Shown in pieces: positions 1 to 11,713 of a DNA stretch of 64,000 bases; the first letter of the stretch is position 1, and each line of letters starts with the position of its first letter. Where the stretch lies: positions 28,777,022-28,841,021 of the forward strand of contig CM033399.1 in assembly GCA_019426215.1 (NCBI GenBank), in the 5' to 3' direction. The notes beneath the pieces are model-generated. The model had not been told where the DNA came from. It worked only from the letters and a program-made list of their open reading frames with translations, and ran no database searches. Source of the DNA: Buddleja alternifolia. Lineage: Eukaryota; Streptophyta; Magnoliopsida; Lamiales; Scrophulariaceae. The position numbers and the translations under genes are program-made.

Positions 1-539
1 GCTACTATTCAATATCACATCGAGTTTCTAGGAGGATCGAAATCACTATCACTAGTATCTTTCTTACCTCTACTTTCATATTGCAATTGAGAATTATTAG
101 TTACATGTTGACAATATTCCGCCCATGACATGGAATGTTGGTAATAGTACATATATCATGATGATGATATCCTTCTGGTGTGAATCTTGAAGAACCCCAA
201 TGGAGCAGTACAATTTCTTCAATCATATTCATTTTTAGTTTTTTTGCTTTACTGCTTCTTGTGGTGGGGGGTATGTTGTAGGTGTGGTCCTTACCAGGTA
301 TAAATATAATTTTTTAATTATATAATATTTAAAAATATATATATAAAAAAATTATTTAAAAATATATATATAAAATTTTGGCCGAGATTTCGATGAATAG
401 TTGACAAAAATATTTTAAATTTCGGGCTTTGTTCGAAATTTCGGAAGATATTCTGCAAAATTGGATCGAAGGTTCGATTTCGGAATCCCCCGAAATTTCG
501 ATCGAAATTTCGGTGTTTCGACCGAAATTTAAGACCATG
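1..539. mobile_element. hAT-type MITE (family M1), right-hand part
   Basis: The first 150 bases match 63295-63440 closely, and the last 180 bases carry the same AAATTTCG-rich sequence as the complete copy at 62938-63711. The right terminus reads AAGACCATG, like the ATTTTAGACCATG terminus of that copy. The left end lies outside the window, so neither the target duplication nor the full length can be seen. This copy has about 200 extra bases (roughly 152-355) relative to the other. The 81- and 60-residue reading frames on the minus strand here come from the repeat and are not genes. Confidence 0.75.
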
Positions 540-547
540 GATGAGAT

Positions 548-2160
548 GGGGTCTCCTTTCCATTTATTTAGGGGGGAGAGAATGATAGAAAATTGCCTAA
601 TTTAAATATTCTTTGACTAATAAGGATACTAAAGGTATTTTCATAGTTTTGCTCTGGCAAGAGGACTTTAGCTCTGGATTTATCATATTAGCCAAAGTTG
701 AAAGTCATCCCCCCAACTAACATAGGATTGTATACACTAGTCTGATATCAATTATATTAAGATCAATCCATGCACTAGTAAAAAATAGGTTTAAGAGAAC
801 ATTTTGGATCCCTATTTCAAATTATGTCTATTTTTTATTTCAATTATTTATATGTAGGGCGAATTACATGCACACCCCCTCACTTTAGTGTTAATTATCA
901 AAAACCCCCTGTATATCACTTGGATAATTTTTTTCTCTAAATACACAATTGACTGAATTTTATTAAGTATATATAAGTTGGTCTATGTATTCATCTTTTC
1001 CTATAATTGATCAAAAAAAATAATAAAAATTCATCTTTTCCTACTAATGTAGGATAGGAAGTAGGGAGTGCTACGGTGAGCAAGCTGGTACAAAGCTAAA
1101 AAATATCCACTTTAAAAATCTGGCCAACGTACATTATTTAATATACTAGTAAACAATACATGCATCGCAGGTAAATCATATAATCTCGTTAAATCAATTC
1201 ATATACATATTTATTATTCAACTTGATGAATTCAAACTTGAACAATAACTTAACTACCCCTCAAATAAAAACAATAACTTAACTACTGAACTATAAAATA
1301 TATTATAATTATTTAAAAAATTTAATATTGATTGACATGATAAGTTGAATGAATATTTGAAGAAATTAAGTTAATTGAAAATCAAGACTTATATAATAAT
1401 ATTACTAAATAAATTCTTATGTAAATTATGATTCATTTATACATTATCTTGTTTAATTTTGATGGATCGAGTGTTTCATTTTTTCTTTCCTCTCATTGAG
1501 TCATGTGTATTTATAATAATTTCTTCGTTATGACTTAAAATCTGAATACTTGTTTAGTCTTTTTATTTTTTTTTTTTATTTTTTTGTTTCTCCATTTTTT
1601 TATATCAATAAGATTATAACTGATGCAATGCCAAAATGAGTAAGTTGAACTGATAAAATGAAATCAACTCCTCACAAATAAGGTTAGTCAAGTTCTTGAG
1701 TGTAAAAGAAAGACGGCTAAATAAAATTAAAGTGTTGTGCGAGTCATCACTATATGAAAGTGACAAATATAGAATTACAATAGCAGATGTCAATATATCT
1801 CCCAAGACCATGAGGTAACAATGGTTTACTATTTTTTTTGTATTATTATAGTTAATTATTAGTTAATATTAATAATGAAATAAGATAATAAATGTCTCCT
1901 GACTGCAAAGATTTCTCAAGCCTCGCTTGCTAAGTTATTTTTTGTATGCCTTATGTGATGATATTCAATTTTCTCGATCACGTAATTTTCATATAATTAA
2001 TTAAAAATCAAAATATAATCAACAATGTGAATAATTTATATGTATTTGTATTATAAATTTGTTTCTTCGAAGTTCAAGCGTATTAAATTTTCTTTTTTTA
2101 ATGAGTAAATAAATAGGATCGAGTAATCTTGTCCACAAGTAATTTAATAGTTGAAACTTA
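548..2160. other. AT-rich noncoding DNA
   Basis: No reading frame with recognisable protein content is present. At 856-960 there is a stretch (GGGCGAATTACATGCACACC and following) that resembles the ends of plant Mutator-like elements, but no inverted partner was found nearby, so it is not called as an element. The rest is A/T-rich sequence with T-runs near 1565-1600. Confidence 0.6.
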
Positions 2161-2164
2161 ATGT

Positions 2165-2710
2165 AATTATACTTTTTATTGTTATAGATACTTCAAATTT
2201 ATTTTTATTATTTATTTTTGACTCTTTTACCATTAAAAAAATTCAATTACATAGGAATCTTTTAGATTCAAAAGTCACTAAATTTATGTATGATTAAAAT
2301 TAGAATTCCAAAATTTCTGTCGAATAAGCTAAGGAATTTAAATTTAGAATTGATTAGTCTGTTGAACTAGGTTTTTTTTTTCATTCATATCAATCTTAAC
2401 TTACAATATAAAATCAGAAATTGATTGGATATGCATTCCTATTTTCTAAAATTTTAATATTAAATGTAAGTTTGTTGTACTTTTGTTGTACCGTATAAGT
2501 TGGGATATTGGACTTCCAATATATTTTATTTTTTAATGAATAAATAATAGTAGTAACCTTATTTAGAGTCCTAATATAACTATAATTCTTATTATTGTAG
2601 ATATTTGAAAGTTATTTTTATTATTTGTTTTTGATTCTTTTTGCCATTAAAAAATTAAATTACATGAGTATATTTTAGGTATATAAGAAGTTTCAAGAAA
2701 CAACTCGTAC
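2165..2710. repeat. Diverged direct repeat, two of three copies
   Basis: A block of about 120 bases (TTATTGT.AGATA, then a T-rich stretch, then GCCATTAAAAAA followed by AATTACAT or similar) occurs near 2170-2260 and 2590-2710. A third copy lies at about 4410-4530, beyond the TIR element at 2783-4283. The copies are clearly diverged. They may be an old local duplication into which the TIR element later inserted. Confidence 0.5.
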
Positions 2711-2782
2711 TTTCATAAATTTTCTATATTCTATTTCTATTCAATATATGTATATATATATATATCTATATCTATATATATA

Positions 2783-4283
2783 GGGTCAAGATCTAATACA
2801 TACCTCCTCTTAGATAAGATATAAGACTCAATATACACCATTGGATCCATTAAATCCAACAGTCCAAAATAAAACTAGAAACAGTGCTGGAAACCCATTT
2901 GTATTTGGCTTAGGGGTATAATAGTAAAATACATCCCATTATACAACAAGCAACTCCCTAAATTAACTCCCCGTCTCCCTAAAATCTCTCATATTCAAAC
3001 CCACGCAAAAATCACTGTAAATCACGATTTGAATCCGTATTAAAGCCATATCTTCCCAAATTTAACTGCATATTCGTATTTCGCACACGAAAAAGCCCTA
3101 AAATCTCACCCAATTAGAAAAAAAAGAGCAGCAGAACAATCCATTTTCAGTTGTTCTTCGAAAAACATTCCAAAATAGATAATTATTCCATTGTACAATA
3201 GTTCATACAAAAAATACACAGGAAATACAATGATGATATACACTGTGTGATTGTTGATAGAACAATAAATGATTTCAAACAAATATACATTGATATTTAA
3301 AACATTATACAGTATATTATAAAGCATTATACAGTATCACAGGTTATATTATACAGTTTGTGTTATAAAGCATATAATCCGATTATGATAAACCATTATA
3401 CAACACAATAAAAAACATTATACACTATCGTTTAATGCATTATACAGTAAGTACACACACATATAATACATGAACACTACCCTCACTAATTTAAAAGTAC
3501 ACACCATGGGTTACACAAATATGCATGGTAAATCAATAAAAAAACAGTATTCGTCCTCAATAGTCATATTATTTATACAAGAAATCAACCAAAAACATAT
3601 TTATTGTATAATGGTTTGAAATCACTAATTGTATGTCACTAATCATACACTGTATATCACCGTTGTATTTACTGTATAATGATTTATAAGCTACTGTATA
3701 ATGTGTTATAAGTTACTGTATGATTGTTTAAAATCACTAATTGTTATGTTTTCTTCCCCTTCTTCTTTTCTTCTCTCCCTATCTTCTTCTATTCTGTATG
3801 TATGTATGTATATAATGCCAACCAACACTATGAATATGACATGGCCAAAGATTTCTACCATAGCTTCCACTTTCTTTTTCTTTTTCTTTCCTTTCAGCCA
3901 TGATTCTGCTGAAAATACACAGCAATTTGAGAAAATCCACAAGGTATTGCAGTAGATATCAAATCGCCGTTCTACTTGCATCTCTCGGATTGAGTTTGAC
4001 GATGATGATGAATTGACGACGACGACGATGATGATGAATCGAGAAAAAAGTAATTGGAGAAAAAAAATCTGTTAATGGGCGAAATAAGTGGGATAAACTG
4101 ATCCTGTATGATATTTTCATCGGTTTGTTGGACCTATTGACTAAAATGCCCCTATCATCATTAAATTAAAGATAAAACTGAAATAATGGCTTTAAAAATG
4201 GACCTTGAGATCAAATAGTTTAAATGGTTAAGATTGGGCCTTAGATCTTACCTAATGCCAATGTATGTATTTGATCCATACCC
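2783..4283. mobile_element. Non-autonomous TIR DNA transposon, ~1.5 kb
   Basis: The left end (GGGTCAAGATCTAATACATA) and the reverse complement of the right end (GGGTATGGATCAAATACATA) form imperfect terminal inverted repeats. Similarity continues through the TAGATAAGATATAAG / TAGGTAAGATCTAAG stretches, about 50 bases in all. Both flanks are TATATATA, so a target duplication is possible but cannot be proven in such sequence. The interior (about 3290-3740) repeats the motif CATTATACAGT many times. No transposase is encoded; the short frames at 3106-3981 have no recognisable content. Long TIRs suggest a Mutator-like non-autonomous element, but hAT is not excluded. Confidence 0.6.
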
Positions 4284-4699
4284 TATATATAACTTTACAT
4301 TTGATTATTATCTATATATAATTCATTTGTAGAGTTCTCTACTATATATAATTTTCTTGTAGAGTCCTTATGAAACTACATATGTGCTTTCATTATAAAG
4401 TCTTAATATAATTATACACCTTATTATTGTAGATATGTACAACTTTTTTATTTAATTATTATTTGACCCATTAGCCATTAAAAAAGTAAATTAAATAGGG
4501 ATATATTAGGTCTATCAAAAATCTCAAGAAACCACACATATTCTTATAATATATATAGCAGAGATAGAGGTAAAATCTCATAAATAGCAGCTACAGTATT
4601 CAACTATATATTACGTGTAATAATAACCTTTGCATGACGCATGCAAAACTTTAATTTTTAATTTTATTAGCGATGAAATATTACCTTTTTTGTTCTCAG

Positions 4700-4981
4700 T
4701 CTTCGAATCCTCGTCAACAATGAGAACTCAATTAAACAAGTTATCGGCCAAAGCGTGTGATACCTATATAGTTTAATTTTCCCCTTTGACATTAAGCAAA
4801 AGTCAACCCCGTCCAAATATCCAATTAAAACTGGCTCTTTAGTGTATGTAGGGGGGCCTTCATCTTCGTGTATATATATACATATATGAACATCCTTTTG
4901 AATTGGTACTCTTTCATTTCTTTATAAAATATCTCTTCAAATAAATAAAAAGAAAAACAAAGTCATAAAGCGGCGCTAGCT
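4700..4981 (+). promoter_or_regulatory. WRKY gene upstream region with W-box cores
   Basis: The 280 bases before the WRKY start codon contain three TGAC-core W-box elements: TTTGAC at 4785-4790, AGTCAA (TTGACT on the minus strand) at 4801-4806, and GTCAA (TTGAC) at 4713-4717. The first two lie only about 12 bases apart. TATA-like sequences occur at 4871-4885 (TATATATATACATATAT) and 4921-4930 (TTTATAAAAT). W-boxes are the known binding site of WRKY proteins, so auto- or cross-regulation is plausible but inferred. Confidence 0.5.
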
Positions 4982-6370
4982 ATGGAGGATTGGAGCTTGC
5001 AAGCCATAGTTAGAGGAACAAGTGCCGATTATACAAAGATTGTTGATGTAGAAAAGGACGGGCAGGATTGGTTTTTCGACTTGTCGGGCACCGATCATGA
5101 GAAGAAATTTGATCAAGAGTTTCTTGACAGTAATTTTCCTGGAATTTTCGACGTTTCGATTGGTTCAGGCGATGAATTGGAAGAGCTTTACAAGCCATTT
5201 TACGGGGTTTCCCCGTCTCTTGCTGCTCAAACTGTTCTGGATTTTCAAGAACAGTTACCTGGAAATGTTGATGAAGTTCATAAAAAGGCTGATCATGAAT
5301 CTGATCACTCATTGGAGACTAGGGTTTATGCACCAAAATACAAGAGAAGGTTGGTTAAAATTAATTAAATAGGATTGTACTTTTTAGTCAAAATATTATT
5401 TGTTTTGATTGATTTTATGCAAATGAAAAAATATATGATTGTTTTTCTTCTATTTGATTTTTACAGGAAAAATCAGCAAAAAAGAGTGGTGATTCAAGTT
5501 TCTGCGGATGGCCTTGCTTGTGATATGTGGGCTTGGCGTAAATATGGACAAAAACCTATTAAGGGTTCACCCTATCCAAGGTTCTCTTTCTCTCTCTCTC
5601 TCATCAAGTACAAGTCCAATTTGAGAAATTCTAATTGGGACCAGATTCGACCAATCTCAAAAGTGTAATTCAAATAGCGAGTGATCAATCACATGAAATT
5701 ACATTTAAGATCTATTGAGCCTCTTCTGAACAAGATTTTTACAATCCGAGCTATTGAATTTGAGTGATTAATATTGTTACAAAGAACATCTTTTTGTGTG
5801 TGAACAAACACACCCCAGAACATAATCAATCACTCAACACACATAGTAAAAGGTTTCATTGTGTGTGTGAACAGGAGCTACTACAGGTGTAGCAGCTCCA
5901 AGGGATGTTTGGCAAGAAAGCAAGTTGAGCAAAGCTACACGGATCCAGGAATGTACATCCTAACCTACACAGCCGAACACAGCCATAGCCAGCCGACACG
6001 GAGAAACTCCTTAGCCGGAACTGTCAGGCAGAAATTCCCATCCCCGAAGAGCCCGCCAATTAGTAAATTAACCGTCAAACAAGAAAAAAGTACTGAAGAG
6101 GAATTATCTCCAATAAAAACCCTTCTCCAGGTTTCATCCAGTACTGAAGTTGTGGAAATAATCAAACACGAGAATAAATCAGAGGAATTAGCAGTAGGAT
6201 CAGGAGAAATGTCCCATGATGATCATGAAAATGATTTTATCATGTCTGATAACTTCAAACTCAACGAGGATTTCTTTTCGGGGTTGGAAGATTTCGATGA
6301 GTTTATTTCCGGGTTGCCTATGTGCAGCCACACTTCTGCGCAACAATTTCCTGTAAGATCTTGTAGCTGA
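4982..6370 (+). CDS. WRKY transcription factor, group IIe (WRKY22/27/29-like)
   Basis: Three exons (4982-5349, 5467-5580, 5875-6370) join in frame into 325 residues. All introns are GT-AG and phase 2. The start is ATG at 4982, giving [12 protein letters not shown], the N-terminus typical of the WRKY22/29 group. The DNA-binding domain has WRKYGQK at residues 146-152 and a complete C-X5-C-X23-H-X1-H zinc site (C166, C172, H196, H198). Intron 2 interrupts the Arg codon of the PYPR motif, the standard R-type WRKY intron. After the domain comes [12 protein letters not shown], shared with WRKY22-type proteins, then an acidic Asp/Glu-rich C-terminus that may act in activation. Family members bind W-boxes (TTGAC) in the nucleus; WRKY22/29 act in defence and senescence signalling. 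No lesion is seen. The family call is firm; the exact orthologue is not decided. Confidence 0.95.
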
Positions 6371-7356
6371 GCTGCCTTTAATTAGTGAGAGGTGAAACCA
6401 GTTTAGCACATAAAGCAATATATATACATATATATATTCAACCCGTGAGGGACTTGTTAATTGATATACTTGCTTCTAGTTAACTAAGAAATACATGATA
6501 TTTATGTTTTTAATTTGCAATTACAGTTTATACATAGAGCATTCAGTTTATAATATGCAGTAGTCCTGTATTTTGTCTGTTAATTGCATGATTTTAATAT
6601 GACCAGTGCTGTCCACATATAGCTAGATTATAAATTCCAAGAACAAGGAATGTGAATACAGATATGAGTTTATACACATAGGGACCTTCCAATTATTTAA
6701 TTTCTTTTTTTAATATTTGTGTGCATATGCATATATATTAAGTTTATCAATTTGTTATTGAGTCAATATGGTCTTGTATGTAGCAGTTAGATTGATGAAA
6801 ACTTTACAAATGTGAGGTCTTCACTTCAAATTATTACAAGACAATATAATGGGATTGCTTGTCTCACTAAATGGAGCTTTATTTCCGAATAATCCAAAAA
6901 GAATATATTAATTATAATAATACATTTGCGTGCATGCTGTATATTTCATTACTGTGTACAGATCAGCCTCCTTATTAGAGTTTGAATTAAGAGTGAATTT
7001 TTTTATTTAAGACAAGACTGGAACAAGATTGTGTTTAACTTGACAAAATTCAAGGGAACACTATTTAAGAAATAGAAAATCAAAGATGGATACAATCCAT
7101 CTCAAATCAATAGATGAGTTTTACCATTGAAATTAAATCTTTCTCAAATCAAAGACAGATTATCCACGGATATACTATCGTCCCAAGCCATAGATCAAGT
7201 TAGATTTTCTACAAAAAATCATGAACAAAGAGAGAGATGGATACAGAGACAATTCCAGAGACCGGAAAACCACTTGTCTATGATTCCATGGTCACATTGA
7301 TATATTTATTTGCAAAGCTTAGAGAAGGTCCTATCTTCAACCTTTCAAAATGTGAG
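6371..7356. other. Noncoding DNA downstream of the WRKY gene
   Basis: AT-rich sequence that should include the WRKY 3' UTR at its left edge. No gene, TIR pair or tandem repeat of note is visible. Confidence 0.5.
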
Positions 7357-8075
7357 CAGGGACGGTGCGGGGGGAGCTGGTGGGTGCCACCGCGCCCCCT
7401 CCCCAAAATTTTTAATTTATCTAATTTGCACATGTAAAAAATTTGAAAATTTGATTTTGCCCCCCTCAAAAATTGCAAACTTAATTTACATCGTTAATAA
7501 ACTAAAGAATTAACCCATATATATGTTAATTTGTAAACTAGGTAGCCCACTTTTAAACTCAAATGAACTATAATTATATATTTCGGCCCGTATATCCAAA
7601 CCAAATATCATGCTAAATTGTAGTTCCACTTTTGTGTATATATATTCATCATTCACAACAGCCCAATTTGACTTATGAGTTATGACTTAAAATTTTTTCC
7701 TTCAACTTTCCCCTCCAAACATACTTTTTAGGCTTTTTATATTTTGTTTTATTTCATATTAGGACCATTTTCTATTTTAGTTTTAAAACTATATTTTATT
7801 TAATTAGTTATTAAAAATGTATCAAATATTATTTCTATGTGGATCGGCAATTGCCTACGTGTACGGGAGAAGATAAGAGAATTTCACTATAAACAAAAGA
7901 GGTATAGAGTACAAAGAATGTCAAAAGTGTTCTTACTAAACCTAATCCTCAATTTTTTTGCATACATATAGCGTACCGTACCGAGAGGGCTCGCACCCCC
8001 ATACAATCCTTCGCTACCGGATAAATGAAACTCACAAAAATCTCGCCCCCCTTAGTATAATTTCTGGCTCCATGA
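7357..8075. mobile_element. Possible decayed hAT-like MITE
   Basis: The left edge reads CAGGGACGGTGCGGGGGG, and the right edge on the opposite strand reads CATGGAGCCAGAAATT followed shortly by a G-run. This resembles the CAGGGACGGAGCCAG-type ends of plant hAT elements with G-rich subterminal DNA. The ends match only partly and no 8 bp target duplication was found. No coding sequence is present. The call is tentative. Confidence 0.3.
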
Positions 8076-9146
8076 GACGGATTTAGAGGAAATGCAAATT
8101 CATATTTCATCTTCAATCAGAGACTTAATCAGATACCTATGGATATGAAAACAAATTTTTATATCTAATTCTCAGATAGAATTAGAAATGGCAATTAAGT
8201 TAATTTTTGATTTTAAGTTTGATACAGAAATAGTCAATTTAATTTAAGGATTGTACTTTAACCCTAAATGCTTTTATATTTTTACACTTTGGCTCAAGAA
8301 TATAATATAGAAACTCTCATGCTGCATGTCATTTAATCTTTAATGGCAGCACCACTTAATATTTACACTCAACGAACTATCCTTTAATTTATTTACTTCC
8401 ATGGTTTGCATATACCGTGGAACAACCCAGATAGCAATAGTAGCAACATTCAAATGTAATCAAAATCAAATTCATTTCAAATCAAAGCATATCAATGACA
8501 AGGTTGACAATACTTGCATAATTTCGTCTCAAATTTGAGATGGATTTCGAGATGGAAATGCAAACTTGGAGGTAAGAATTTTAAATCCATAAATATAATG
8601 TAGTACCTTTTTTTTCTTTTTCAAATAATGTTCCATTATTACAATGAATTTCAAATCCTTGAACTCCAAATTGAACCAATTTAGAATCATTATGGTAAAT
8701 TTTAAATCCACATAAAATGGGAACCGAACTCTCTCAAAAGGAAAAACCCTATTGCTCTCTGAAAGTGAAATATTTGTTGCTTGGAAACTTGGGGAGGGGC
8801 TCCCAACGACCAGTCCAAATATCCTGTAATTCATTTGTGTATTTCTTGTGTGACAAATGTGCATGCATATGTGGGTGGTCAACATATGGAGAGAGCAATT
8901 ATAGGTTTTTCTCAATATAATGGTTTTTTTCTTTATATCACAATTTTTTTCTCTTCACCACACAAGCATACACTTTTCAAACATTTATGCATGTAACAAG
9001 AAGCGTTACACAATTGTGTTATATGAGATCTCGATGTACCCTTCTGCCCTTTTTCACTCTATTGTCCATATCCACCACTACTCGTCCTTCTGCTGTCACA
9101 TCCCTTTTTGCTCCTTAGCCGCCACTCCCATTGTTGTTGCTGCCTT
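8076..9146. other. Noncoding DNA
   Basis: No supported gene. Several overlapping short frames at 8529-9207 on both strands lack recognisable motifs and are not accepted. Confidence 0.5.
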
Positions 9147-9678
9147 TGATGCGTTAATATGTGGAGACATATCACAAATAGCAAAAAGAACACAAAATTT
9201 GAGCTAAGGATGGATTGGGGAGAGAAAATCCGCGCTGCGGCGAGCACAAGGCCTAGCCGCAGCGCGATGTGGCAAAAATTTGAGCTAGGCAAGTCAAGCT
9301 GCGGCGAGCAAAAGGGCTCATCCCAGCGTAGCGCTCAAGAAGCCTAAGCCTATCTAGCCGCTTTGCAGCGAGCAATTCTGCTAGCTGTGGCACTGGTCAC
9401 CTAAACTGAAGGCGTGTTTTCTTAAAATTTGGGGCTGTTTGAGATGATTTAAGGTACGTTATGTGATTAGGGCTTGTCTTACTTAGTCTACAAGGTTCTA
9501 ATATATAACTAGATGGTTATTCATATTTGTAAAGTTGATCACTCTCATACAATCAATAAAATTTCTCTAGTGTAGTTTCGTGGATGTAGGCATTATTGGT
9601 CGAACCATGTAAATCTTGTGTCTTATTTTCTTGTTTTGCACTTTACTTTTAAGTTCTTATGTGCATTGATTCCTAACA
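9147..9678 (+). repeat. copia-1 5' LTR
   Basis: Starts TGATGCGTTAATATG and ends TTCCTAACA. It matches the 3' LTR over its length, with substitutions and indels. Both LTRs contain a GC-rich section built on a repeated GC(T/A)GCGGCGAGCA-like motif (around 9230-9375). Confidence 0.9.
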
Positions 9679-9680
9679 AT

Positions 9681-9692
9681 TGGTATCAAGAG
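9681..9692 (+). other. copia-1 primer-binding site
   Basis: TGGTATCAAGAG lies two bases after the 5' LTR. It resembles the TGGTATCAGAGC primer-binding site complementary to initiator tRNA-Met that is used by most plant copia elements. Confidence 0.8.
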
Positions 9693-9722
9693 GTTGGGTT
9701 ATTGAGATATGTGTAAATCAAT

Positions 9723-10500
9723 GGCGTCTGGAGATGGAAAAGTGAACTTAGACAAGTTCAATGGAAAGGATTTCAAATTATGGTGGATGCAGATAGAAGA
9801 TTATCTATACCGGAAGAAACTCCATGAACAATTGTTGGGAAGAAGACTGTAAAGATAATAGACGAGGATTGGGCGTTGTTGGAAAAACATAACCTGTGCA
9901 TTATTCGACTTATGTTAATGAGAAACGTGGTGTTTAACCTCATAAAACGAATAGACTACTGTAGGTTTGATGAAAGTGTTATCAAACATGCATGAGAAGC
10001 CGTCTGCATTGAACAAAGTCTATTTGATGAGACATTTGTTCAACTTGAGGATGACTGAGGTAGATCTGTGGCAGATCATATCAACAAATTCAACGTGATC
10101 ATCACTAAGTGGAGTATGATATTAATTTTGATGACGAGGTAAGTGCTCTTATTTTATTGTCTTCTTTGCCAGATAGTTGTAGTGCGACGATGACGGTGAG
10201 TAGTTTATCTGGACAAAAAAATTGAGACTTCAGAAGATCCAAGACCTGATTTTGAGCGAGGATATTTGTCAGAGAGAATTAGAGAACTCACAACTGCTGC
10301 CTTGAATATAGAAGGCAGAGGGAGAAGTAATCAACGGGTAGTCACAATGATCGGGGAAGATCCAAGTCTAAATGGAGAGGGAAGTAAAAATCAAGCAAAG
10401 ATGCTGATTGTCGGGGTTGCGGTAAGAAATGGTATTACAAGCGAAACTGTCCAGAAAAGCCTGATCAAAATTAACATCAGGAACATCAACAAAAAAATGT
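9723..10500 (+). pseudogene. copia-1 gag, broken
   Basis: The frame opens with ATG at 9723 (MASGDGKVNLDKFNGKDF), a typical copia gag start, and then breaks repeatedly. Near 10400-10450 the nucleocapsid zinc knuckle is still legible as CRGCGKKWYYKRNC. The expected histidine of the CCHC motif is tyrosine, which should abolish zinc binding. Gag would form the cytoplasmic particle that packages element RNA. Confidence 0.8.
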
Positions 10501-10504
10501 AGCC

Positions 10505-11290
10505 ACATACGATGTTGGGAATGTGCTGGTTTGTTGTGTTGACAGTTTAATAGACCAATGGGTACTGAACTCAGGTGCATCATTTTATTCTACTCCTTGT
10601 AAGAATTATCTAACAAATTATATTCTGAAAAATTTGGAAAGGTATTTCTTGAAAATGATGAACTGTTGGAAATAGTGAGTAAGGGTGATCTCATAGTGAC
10701 GGAGATACAGGGAATGTAGTGGAAACTGCATGATGTGAGACATGTATTGGGTCTGAGAAAAATCTCATTTTTATGAGTCAGATTGATAGTGATGAATGTA
10801 CCATGGTGTTCGATGATGGTTGCATACTAATGTATGTGGACCGGTACCCGTACACTCACTTAGAGGGTCCAAATATTATGTCACCTTATCAACGATTCCA
10901 CAAGGAAGGTATGTGTTTATATAATTAAAACTAAATCTAATGTTTTCTACACCTTTAAGAAGTGGAAGGCAAAAGTTGAAAATCAGATGGGTTTAAAATT
11001 GAAGTGTCTGAGGTCGGATAATGGCAGGGACTATGATAGACAATAATTCAAAGAGTATTCTAATGAGAATGAGATCAAGACGATCAAGACCATTCAGGGG
11101 ACATCACAGCAGAATGACATAACAGAGAGGATGAATGAGACCTTGAATGAGCGGGATAGGACCATGAGAATTTACTCTCGGTTTCGAAAGACCTTTTAGG
11201 TGGAGCAGTGAGCACAACGGCTTATCTCATCAACCTGGACCTTCAGTATCGTTGGATTTCAAAATTTTGAAAGAGGTTTGGTCTGGAAAT
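10505..11290 (+). pseudogene. copia-1 protease and integrase, broken
   Basis: Around 10555-10600 the aspartic protease active-site region reads WVLNSGAS where the family has DSGA, so the catalytic Asp is replaced by Asn. Integrase remnants follow at 10870-11180, including LRSDNGR and a Q-N-D-I-T-E-R-M-N-E stretch that carries the usual Asp and Glu positions. In-frame stops and frameshifts break the domain in several places. Confidence 0.75.
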
Positions 11291-11713
11291 GAGGTAAATT
11301 TATCGGATTTAAAGTTTTCGATTATCTTTCTTACGTGTTGCTTGTTCTGATGACAGAGATAGACTTGATCCTGAAGCACATAACTACTTCTTTATTAGTT
11401 ATGAAGCTGACAAGTTTGGGGATCATTTTGGGACAATCAAAATAAGATGGGGATCATTTTGGGACAATCAAAATAAGAAATCCATAAGACATAAGGATGT
11501 CACATTCAATGCGAAGGTGCTGTATAAGGAAAGACTTGGTGGTGAGGCTGAGAACACTGAGAAAGTGAAAACAGTGCTGGAGGAGATCATAGTTGATTAT
11601 GTTGCGAGGAATGGTACTAAAAAATAACCAGAGACACCCCAACCTATTTTGAGGAGTCCAATAGAACTCCCATATCGAATGTAAGGTATTTCCCATTACT
11701 ACACTATTTTCTT

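Noticed and set aside
318..563. Minus-strand frames rich in Phe, Asn and Arg
   Set aside because: They are translations of the AAATTTCG-rich MITE sequence; the same kind of frame appears at 63451-63795 over another copy of the family.
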